Shown here: one piece after another, positions 1 to 4,386 of the stretch
How the letters are laid out: each line of letters opens with the position of its first letter
Numbering within the stretch: position 1 is the first letter of the stretch
Source of the DNA: 2-01-FULL-49-10 sp041652335
Lineage (GTDB): Bacteria > Patescibacteriota > Kazan-3B-28 > UBA10110
DNA: 6,414 bases
Assembly: GCA_041652335.1 (NCBI GenBank)
Contig: JBAZHL010000034.1
Location: 1-6,414 of the forward strand
Reading direction: 5' to 3'
Made by a program: the position numbers and the translations under genes
The notes under the pieces: generated by a model
The model's database searches: none
Told to the model about the DNA's origin: nothing
What the model saw: the letters and a program-made list of their open reading frames with translations, nothing else

Positions 1-193
1 GGACCCCTTTTCCCCTAAACCGTTTTGGGTCACCATCTCTAAGCTCCAAAGCCTCATGGCTCCCGGTGCTGGCGCCACTGGCCACTGCCGCTCTTCCCCT
101 CACGCCGTCATCCAAAACCACCTCGGCCTCAACCGTGGGGTTACCCCGAGAATCCAGAATCTCCCTGGCTTTTACCTCTTGGATCCGGCTCAT
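1..193 (-). CDS. eno: Enolase, N-terminal part (cut by window edge)
   Basis: Enolase converts 2-phosphoglycerate to phosphoenolpyruvate in glycolysis, in the cytosol, as a Mg-dependent dimer or octamer. Only the first 64 codons are present; the gene runs off the low-coordinate edge. The reading begins MSRIQEVKAREILDSRGNPT, the enolase N-terminal signature. It continues with the mobile catalytic-loop motif SGASTG (residues 39-44) and ELRDGD (50-55), and ends in GKGV. The ATG at 193-191 fits the family's usual start; an ATG eight bases upstream is followed at once by TAG. One visible change is Ala38 where most enolases have Pro (AVPSGASTG). It lies 39 bases after the cupredoxin gene on the same strand and may be co-transcribed with it. 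A GGAGG exists at 219-215, but 21 bases before the start is too far for normal Shine-Dalgarno use. The assignment is firm; the rest of the protein is unseen. Confidence 0.96.
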   Translation of the reverse strand, partial: MSRIQEVKAREILDSRGNPTVEAEVVLDDGVRGRAAVASGASTGSHEALELRDGDPKRFRGKGV

Positions 194-206
194 ACCTACA
201 TAGTAG

Positions 207-233
207 GCGGGTTTCCTCCCAAACACCACCCGC
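207..233 (-). other. Possible hairpin between cupredoxin gene and eno
   Basis: In the minus-strand transcript GCGGGU (233-228) can pair with ACCCGC (212-207) around a 15-base loop. An alternative folding pairs GUUU (224-221) with AAAC (214-211). In both forms the sequence GGGAGG (220-215) is left in the loop. No T-run follows, so it is not an intrinsic terminator. It may be an RNA stability or leader element for eno, or chance. Confidence 0.25.
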
Positions 234-718
234 TATTTAACTATGATCGTCCCGGTTTGAGCAGGGTTAAGGTGATTGTGATAACTAACCGTCTGGGGTG
301 ACGTGAAAGTAAATGAATAGGTTCCCCCCACCTTTATCCTCTGCTTAGCATCAAATCCCGGCACACTGGTATGAGCAGGGCACGGATCCGCGGCTGGCCA
401 AACATCAGCGCCAGTTCCTCCGGGCACATAGGTTGCTACGTCCCCCTTAAAAGTTGTGGTAGCATCATCACCCATGTTTTCGAAGATAATGGTGTCCCCC
501 ACATTGATGGTGATACTCTTCGGCGTAAATTCACCATTGCCATAACTGATCGGAATCGTTCTATGTTTGGCAACCGTGGTATTGTCCGAATTCGAAACCG
601 AATTATTATTGGGTTGATCCAGACCGATCGTGCCGTTGGATCGAGAGCCGCATCCAGCCCCCATCAACAACACCATTCCGATCGCAACAGCTAAGACCTT
701 CTGTAGATTTGTTGTCAT
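233..718 (-). CDS. Cupredoxin-like (plastocyanin/azurin-type) lipoprotein
   Basis: Predicted exported, lipid-anchored protein of 161 residues. Residues 1-22 form a signal peptide (K7, hydrophobic 8-22) ending in MGAGC, so Cys23 is the probable lipidated residue; Gly at -3 is less usual than Leu. A low-complexity Asn/Ser/Thr linker (24-52) follows, then a cupredoxin-type beta sandwich (about 53-161). The pattern FTPKSITINVGDTIIF (64-79), WPAADPCPAH (107-116), PGFD (120-123), YSFTF (134-138), YHNHLNP (146-152) and TGTIIV at the end fits small bacterial cupredoxins likely to bind copper or carry electrons at the cell surface. Candidate metal ligands are Cys113, His116, His147 and His149; the classical C-x4-H-x4-M cluster is absent. 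Compared with my memory of related proteins, residues 86-105 look like an insertion and two expected histidines are missing. The ATG at 718 has only a weak purine-rich upstream stretch but sits behind its own promoter candidate. Metal binding is inferred. Confidence 0.8.
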   Translation of the reverse strand: MTTNLQKVLAVAIGMVLLMGAGCGSRSNGTIGLDQPNNNSVSNSDNTTVAKHRTIPISYGNGEFTPKSITINVGDTIIFENMGDDATTTFKGDVATYVPGGTGADVWPAADPCPAHTSVPGFDAKQRIKVGGTYSFTFTSPQTVSYHNHLNPAQTGTIIVK

Positions 719-743
719 AGTTGTTTTATTTATTTCTCTTTTA

Positions 744-752
744 AGTATACCA
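744..752 (-). promoter_or_regulatory. Extended -10 promoter candidate for the cupredoxin gene
   Basis: On the minus strand TGG TATACT (752-744) matches an extended -10 (TGnTATAAT, one mismatch in the hexamer). It overlaps the last base of the ddl stop codon. Transcription would start near 737, leaving a short AT-rich leader of about 19 bases before the ATG at 718. The -35 region is poor (CTGATC at a 16-base spacing), as is common with extended -10 promoters. This would let the lipoprotein gene, and perhaps eno, be expressed apart from ddl. Confidence 0.45.
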
Positions 753-753
753 A

Positions 754-1647
754 CTAAACTAACTCGATCAGTTTGCTAATTAGCGCTGGCAGATCATAAC
801 CAGCTGCCTGGGCGGCTTTGGGATACAAACTCTGCTTGGTTAATCCAGGCAGAGTATTAGTTTCTATCGCGTAGATCTTATCATTTTGGATGATCATATC
901 CGTCCGAGACAGGTGCCGACATCCCGTTAGTTGATGAACCACGAGCGATAGATCACGGGCTTGCAACTGTTGATCGTCAGTCAGGCTAAGAGCCGGTACC
1001 AATTCTTGTGACTCGCCACTGTACTTTGCCTGATAATCGAACCAGCGACCAGTTGGCGGGATGATCTCCACCACCGGCAAAGCCACATTATCCAATACTC
1101 CGACACTAATCTCTGTCCCCTCAATATAATCTTCTACTAATAACCTTTGACGTTTTTGTAATAACTCACCCACCGCTTTTATATCCAGCTCTGCCATCTC
1201 TCGCACCACGATCATATCCAAACTTGAGCCCTCGTCGATCGCCTTTATCACACAGGGTGATACTATCTTTTTAATATCTGAAGGATTGTCTAACACCCAC
1301 CATTTAGGTGTTAATATCCCAGCCGATCGTAACTTCTCTTTGTAGAGCAATTTATCCCAACACAACCGCGAGGCTGCCACCCCTGAACCTACATATTTAA
1401 CACCGGCCTTATCTAATAGCTGTTGGATCTGGCCATCCTCACCAAAATGACCGTGCAGCGCGGGGAATACCACATCAACTCCTCGGACTTTGGCGGACAA
1501 CTCGTTAATGTTATCTTTGGTCAGCTCAAAAGCTGATACCGTAAATCCAGCCTGCTTAGCCGCTTCGATCACCATTGTACCCGAAGCCACCGAGACCTCC
1601 GCCTCCCTGGTTAACCCCTCACCACCATAGACCACCAAAATTTGCAC
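754..1647 (-). CDS. ddl: D-alanine--D-alanine ligase
   Basis: ATP-dependent cytosolic ligase joining two D-alanines for the peptidoglycan stem peptide. The 297 residues match the usual Ddl length, and the ATP-grasp order is complete. The N-terminal loop is GGEGLTREAEVSVASG (8-23), with Glu17 as the likely substrate-binding Glu. Then come HGHFGEDGQIQ (65-75), Lys99 in WDK, Lys135 in VIKA, EGSS (139-142), VEDYIEGTE (171-179), AKY (207-209), SRTD (247-250) and ETNTLPG (262-268). Asp250, Glu262 and Asn264 are the expected Mg ligands. Tyr209 after Lys208 points to D-Ala-D-Ala rather than D-Ala-D-lactate synthesis. Oddities: the first loop is about two residues longer than the usual GGxSxEREVS, and Asp144 stands where a Gly normally follows GSS. 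The start is GTG at 1647; an in-frame TAA twelve bases upstream excludes anything longer. The gene lies between a terminator and the cupredoxin promoter, so it is probably monocistronic. Confidence 0.93.
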   Translation of the reverse strand: MQILVVYGGEGLTREAEVSVASGTMVIEAAKQAGFTVSAFELTKDNINELSAKVRGVDVVFPALHGHFGEDGQIQQLLDKAGVKYVGSGVAASRLCWDKLLYKEKLRSAGILTPKWWVLDNPSDIKKIVSPCVIKAIDEGSSLDMIVVREMAELDIKAVGELLQKRQRLLVEDYIEGTEISVGVLDNVALPVVEIIPPTGRWFDYQAKYSGESQELVPALSLTDDQQLQARDLSLVVHQLTGCRHLSRTDMIIQNDKIYAIETNTLPGLTKQSLYPKAAQAAGYDLPALISKLIELV

Positions 1648-1653
1648 ATTCCT

Positions 1654-1659
1654 ATTTTA
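1654..1659 (-). promoter_or_regulatory. Possible -10 box for ddl (leaderless start)
   Basis: TAAAAT at 1659-1654 on the minus strand is a good -10 hexamer lying just behind the terminator that closes the upstream gene. With normal geometry the first transcribed base would be 1647, which is the G of the ddl GTG codon, so the mRNA would be leaderless. No convincing -35 is seen at 15-18 bases; the region there is the terminator T-tract. AT-rich sequence makes such a hexamer easy to find by chance. Confidence 0.3.
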
Positions 1660-1669
1660 CTGTATTCTC

Positions 1670-1703
1670 AAAATAAAAACCCCCGAGCACAAAGCCACGG
1701 GGG
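1670..1703 (-). terminator. Rho-independent terminator after the pentein-like gene
   Basis: In the minus-strand transcript CCCCCG (1703-1698) pairs with CGGGGG (1685-1680), with a possible inner GC pair around a short loop. TTTTTATTTT (1679-1670) follows at once. The stem abuts the TAG stop (1706-1704) of the pentein-like gene, as expected for its terminator. The plus strand also has a T-run after the stem (1707-1712), so the element could act in both directions, although no plus-strand gene is seen. Confidence 0.85.
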
Positions 1704-2732
1704 CTATTTTTTAATCATCACCTCGGGTATCTCACCGATCAGGCACCTGAGACCCGCTCGGGAGATGACCGGCATGCGCAGAAGCGGCACTTGGGTAAGA
1801 AACAGGTTGGCTACGCCAACTATGTCTGTAACGATCTGTGCTACCTCTTCGTCGCCGGACGTCATCAACACTCGCCCATCCTCAAACTGGATAAAGCCAA
1901 CCGATAGTGGTACCGCTAAGCGACTTGGCACATGCATCTCAATATCCAGCTCTCGGCAAACCCGACGGAAATTCCGCAAGGTCTTGGCTACGGTCAGTCC
2001 GGGGGTCCGATATTGACCCTGGTAACCCGACCACACCAGCGGATCCACTATTAAGTGGAGATGACCGTTTCTGTCTTCTAACAGTCCGGACGAACGATCG
2101 ACATGGTCATCAAAGGCGGTGCCCGTCATAATCGACCCATCGATTAATGACTTCTCGGAGACCAGATTAAGAGCGTGGGGCAACTGCCCTACCCGCATAC
2201 CCAACTGCTGGGGTAGATCATAGTCCTCCGCGTAGCAAGGTGCGCTAATGATATCAGGCGCCAATAGCACGTCTCGACGATGATGCACACGACCACCCTG
2301 ACCAAACATTGATTTAATAATGTGGCTATTAGGCGGCGGGTTCCAATCGGTTAGATCGGCATCTACCAGGCAAGTGCCATTGGATAGCTTAACCGCCATG
2401 TCGCGAGGGAATCGGGTGTACTGTATATCGTCCAGTTCTGGCACTACCTCCACCAACTCGAACCCTTGGCGAATTATTAAGTTCGCCATATCGCGAAAAT
2501 GTGGCATAAGATCCAGGGCTTTACCGCCCAATACCACAAAATCGATCTCCATATCGGCCAAGGCCATCAATACAGACAGGTACTCCTGCCAAAACTCCGC
2601 ATAGAATTGCGCATCGTTCTCTAATTCATCCCGCAATCTACGAAACTCGGCTTGGCACGCCAACGGCGCCCAGAACGGTGAAGTGGGGTCCGTGCCTATA
2701 GCCGGCAGACCCAACACAATACGTGTATCCAT
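1704..2732 (-). CDS. Putative pentein-fold (amidinotransferase/arginine deiminase-like) enzyme
   Basis: No exact family recognised. The 342 residues show the layout of guanidino-group-modifying enzymes of the pentein superfamily (arginine/agmatine deiminase, DDAH, amidinotransferases). FPRD at 108-111 offers a guanidinium-binding Asp. RRDVLLAPDIISAP (152-165) resembles the RD..(I/L)...IIE(A/T)P stretch of glycine amidinotransferase. DHVDR (209-213) offers the catalytic His. Cys330 lies 12 residues from the C-terminus, where this superfamily keeps its nucleophile. The glycine-rich run usual before that Cys is degenerate here (SRAGLRC, 324-330), so substrate and even activity are uncertain. There is no signal peptide or membrane segment, so it is likely cytosolic. 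The ATG at 2732 has a strong AAGGAGG ten bases upstream, its own promoter candidate, and a terminator directly after the stop. It therefore seems to be a single-gene unit between the ATP synthase operon and ddl. Confidence 0.55.
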   Translation of the reverse strand: MDTRIVLGLPAIGTDPTSPFWAPLACQAEFRRLRDELENDAQFYAEFWQEYLSVLMALADMEIDFVVLGGKALDLMPHFRDMANLIIRQGFELVEVVPELDDIQYTRFPRDMAVKLSNGTCLVDADLTDWNPPPNSHIIKSMFGQGGRVHHRRDVLLAPDIISAPCYAEDYDLPQQLGMRVGQLPHALNLVSEKSLIDGSIMTGTAFDDHVDRSSGLLEDRNGHLHLIVDPLVWSGYQGQYRTPGLTVAKTLRNFRRVCRELDIEMHVPSRLAVPLSVGFIQFEDGRVLMTSGDEEVAQIVTDIVGVANLFLTQVPLLRMPVISRAGLRCLIGEIPEVMIKK

Positions 2733-2742
2733 ATCGAATCTG

Positions 2743-2749
2743 CCTCCTT
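2743..2749 (-). promoter_or_regulatory. Strong Shine-Dalgarno of the pentein-like gene
   Basis: AAGGAGG on the minus strand, ten bases before the ATG at 2732. It fixes the start of the pentein-like gene. It is the only strong ribosome binding site in the window. Its first two bases belong to the second copy of the AACCTGAA repeat. Confidence 0.8.
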
Positions 2750-2769
2750 CAGGTTGTTATGTTCAGGTT
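2748..2769 (-). repeat. Tandem AACCTGAA repeat in the leader
   Basis: The octamer AACCTGAA occurs at 2769-2762 and again at 2755-2748 on the minus strand, a spacing of 14 bases with a six-base spacer. The second copy overlaps the Shine-Dalgarno by two bases. Paired sites in this place could be bound by a regulatory protein or RNA controlling translation of the pentein-like gene. That function is inference; the repeat itself is exact. Confidence 0.45.
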
Positions 2770-2771
2770 CC

Positions 2772-2788
2772 AGCTCATACTCTGAGCT
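2772..2788 (-). promoter_or_regulatory. Inverted repeat at the expected transcript start
   Basis: AGCTCA (2788-2783) and TGAGCT (2777-2772) form a perfect 6-bp inverted repeat around a five-base centre. The element begins about where transcription from the upstream promoter candidate should start (near 2789). It could be a repressor operator in DNA or a 5' hairpin in the mRNA; the sequence does not decide between them. Confidence 0.4.
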
Positions 2789-2791
2789 ACG

Positions 2792-2818
2792 CCCCACCAT
2801 ACCCAAAAACGCCCTCCC
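2792..2818 (-). other. G-quadruplex-type motif over the promoter
   Basis: Minus-strand G-tracts lie at 2818-2816, 2814-2812, 2804-2802 and 2795-2792, with loops of 1, 7 and 6 bases, fitting the standard G3-N1-7 pattern. The motif covers the promoter spacer, and its third loop is the -10 hexamer itself. A further GGGG lies upstream at 2847-2844. Folding of the non-template strand could affect promoter opening. Only sequence potential is shown. Confidence 0.4.
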
Positions 2819-2824
2819 AGTCAA
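2796..2824 (-). promoter_or_regulatory. Sigma70-type promoter candidate for the pentein-like gene
   Basis: TTGACT (2824-2819), a 17-base spacer and TATGGT (2801-2796) on the minus strand give 5/6 and 4/6 matches to the -35 and -10 consensus at ideal spacing. The predicted start is near 2789, giving a leader of about 57 bases that carries the inverted repeat, the tandem repeat and the Shine-Dalgarno. It lies 28 bases after the atpC stop. Confidence 0.5.
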
Positions 2825-2851
2825 TAAAAACTCCACCTACCGACCCCTACG

Positions 2852-3256
2852 TTATGCCTTACCGTGGATCTTTTTCTCTACCGATATCCGCTCCCCCTCT
2901 AAGAATTTATACTTCAGACTGGTTCTATCCAGATTCTCGCCAGAGAGCGCTTGTTTTAGATACGCCAAGTAGTTGTTTAGATCCAACTCGGTCTGCTCAC
3001 CAGTTTCATCACAAGATAGTGCCAGAATAGTAAGCTGGTTCTTGGCATTATCCATCTGGATCGTAGCGTTACGGAGCAGATACGTATCCGTCTCTTTACC
3101 AGCCACCACTCGCAGGGTTCCTAATTTGCTGATGGTAACTAAAGAAGCGTGGTGATCCAAGATAGCGATCGGGCCATCGTCAGTTTGGACAAAGACGCCC
3201 GAGATCGGTTTCTCGGTAAATAGTGTCTGGTCTGGAGTAGTGATAGATAGCAACAT
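2852..3256 (-). CDS. atpC: F-type ATP synthase epsilon subunit
   Basis: Epsilon is the small central-stalk subunit that joins gamma to the c-ring and can inhibit ATP hydrolysis. The 134 residues match the family (E. coli 139). The N-terminal beta sandwich begins MLLSITTPDQTLFTEKPIS and continues with GPIAILDHHASLVTISKLGTLRV (28-50), the counterpart of the usual GxxGILxxHAPLLTxLxxGxLRI. From about residue 88 the charged C-terminal part (LNNYLAYLKQAL, then a Lys/Glu-rich tail) should form the two-helix hairpin. The frame is open 34 codons further upstream, inside the ThiL-like gene, but those codons lack epsilon sequence; the ATG at 3256 fits the fold exactly. No Shine-Dalgarno precedes it, so translation may depend on coupling across the 37-base gap. 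It is last in the ATP synthase group but separated from atpD by the ThiL-like gene. Confidence 0.9.
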   Translation of the reverse strand: MLLSITTPDQTLFTEKPISGVFVQTDDGPIAILDHHASLVTISKLGTLRVVAGKETDTYLLRNATIQMDNAKNQLTILALSCDETGEQTELDLNNYLAYLKQALSGENLDRTSLKYKFLEGERISVEKKIHGKA

Positions 3257-3281
3257 AATATGGTTGGGTTTAAGCTCGAGG

Positions 3282-3304
3282 GTAAGATTTAGCTTACGAT
3301 TTAG
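3282..3304 (-). repeat. Short direct and inverted repeats at the ThiL-like stop codon
   Basis: On the minus strand CTAAATC occurs at 3304-3298 and again at 3292-3286, a 12-base period. GTAAG (3297-3293) and CTTAC (3286-3282) can pair around a six-base loop. The TAA stop (3296-3294) lies in the stem. It may be a small duplication at the gene end or a weak intercistronic hairpin; no T-run follows. Confidence 0.3.
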
Positions 3305-4367
3305 TCGACTGCAAAACGCGCTCGAGGGCGGTTTTTTCGCTTTGATCCCAGGCCACACCAGGCATCGGGGTCAGACCAGCGACGGTTTGGAGCTGAACAG
3401 ACGGGACAGTAACATCCTGGGCAATAACCTCGCCAATTTCGTAAAGCTCCCAATTGTTGTCAGTAAATACCTTGATCAGCTCGATTTTTTTGTCTGGCGA
3501 TACAGTAAATACTAAACGAAAATCTACGGAGTCTCCCACCGCAAGAGTCATCGGATCAATACCAAGGTTATGAGCCACTTTAATGGTAATGGGATGAATG
3601 GGGACACTCTCTTCCCTCAAAACAATATTTACATTAGAAGCAGTAGCAATTTGATAGCAAGCATCTTTAAGGCCATCACTGGAATCAATGCAACATTCAC
3701 TAAGACCTAAATCGCTTAAAGCAGCTCCCTGCCTCATGGCCGGGGCTACCCGTTTCCAGGCGTTAAGGATCTCAGCTCCTTCTTCCGATGTGAGTAATCG
3801 ATGAATATCGGACTGGGCAAAAGCAGCATCAGCAGCTGCAGCTACCCCATATTTGCCAGTGGTAAATACCAAATCTCCAGTCCGAGCATTAGAGCGCAGC
3901 AGAGCCTTACCATGCTGGCATAAACCAATCGAGGTGCCAGAGATTACATCGGAATCGTAACCACCAGTATCCCCGCCCAAGAGCGGCATCTTAAAGTCTT
4001 TACAAGCAGTAGTAATCCCCTCGTTGAGTAGGGCAAACTCCTCATCGGTCATGCTCTTGGAATATCGCACGATACTGGTCATGCCAATTGGTTTAGCGCC
4101 CATGGCGGCAATATCGCTGGCGTTGGCAGCAACCATATAGTAACCAACATCAAAATGATTAAGATATCCGGCCTTAAAGAGACGAAATCCCGTGCCACGA
4201 ACAAAATCGCTGCCGATCACTAAATCGGTGGTATCGCTCAGCTGGATCACAGCACAATCGTCCCGCACTTCTGGGCCATGAGTAATTTTAACATTAGCGG
4301 CTGGCGCAACATGGTGAAGAGCGATGGATTCGATGATCTTGGCGATCTTTTGATCTTCGTTGGCCAT
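3294..4367 (-). CDS. AIR-synthase-superfamily kinase, ThiL-like (thiamine-monophosphate kinase)
   Basis: ThiL phosphorylates thiamine monophosphate to thiamine diphosphate with ATP in the cytosol. This protein has 357 residues (E. coli ThiL 325) and the PurM/ThiL arrangement. RDDCAVI (35-41) corresponds to the GDDAAV motif, and SDF (53-55) to the second acidic motif. ANASDIAAMGAKP (81-93) is close to the ThiL ALSDIAAMGA(x)P signature. LLGGDT (129-134), TGDLVFTTGKYG (163-174) and IDSSDGLKD (227-235) follow the ThiL GGDT, GDxxxVTGxLG and DxSDGL motifs. The acidic residues Asp36, Asp37, Asp54, Asp85, Asp133 and Asp231 are suited to binding several Mg ions and ATP. Other superfamily members (HypE, SelD, PurM) fit less well. 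It starts 19 bases after atpD without a Shine-Dalgarno and sits between atpD and atpC, an unusual place. No other thiamine gene is visible, so the substrate is assigned by motif only. Confidence 0.72.
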   Translation of the reverse strand: MANEDQKIAKIIESIALHHVAPAANVKITHGPEVRDDCAVIQLSDTTDLVIGSDFVRGTGFRLFKAGYLNHFDVGYYMVAANASDIAAMGAKPIGMTSIVRYSKSMTDEEFALLNEGITTACKDFKMPLLGGDTGGYDSDVISGTSIGLCQHGKALLRSNARTGDLVFTTGKYGVAAAADAAFAQSDIHRLLTSEEGAEILNAWKRVAPAMRQGAALSDLGLSECCIDSSDGLKDACYQIATASNVNIVLREESVPIHPITIKVAHNLGIDPMTLAVGDSVDFRLVFTVSPDKKIELIKVFTDNNWELYEIGEVIAQDVTVPSVQLQTVAGLTPMPGVAWDQSEKTALERVLQSTKS

Positions 4368-4386
4368 GAGGATTGAGCGTTAAAGA

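Noticed and set aside
2740..2795. tRNA-like 5' half: GGGGCGTAGCTCAG followed by GAGC on the minus strand
   Set aside because: The D-loop is too short and lacks GG, no anticodon stem pairs, and no matching acceptor 3' strand is found downstream. It is better explained by the 6-bp inverted repeat.
2820..2875. Terminator after atpC (TCCAC and GTGGAGTTTTTATT on the minus strand)
   Set aside because: Only five pairs around a loop of about 30 bases that has no inner pairing; too weak to call.
3257..3358. Longer atpC reading frame starting inside the ThiL-like gene
   Set aside because: The extra 34 codons show no epsilon sequence and overlap the well-supported end of the ThiL-like gene; the ATG at 3256 begins exactly at the conserved fold.
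56..3515. Plus-strand open frames (for example 56-301, 371-694, 1642-2016, 2683-3030, 3240-3515)
   Set aside because: They lie opposite well-supported minus-strand genes, have no recognisable protein motifs and no Shine-Dalgarno; they are antisense shadows.
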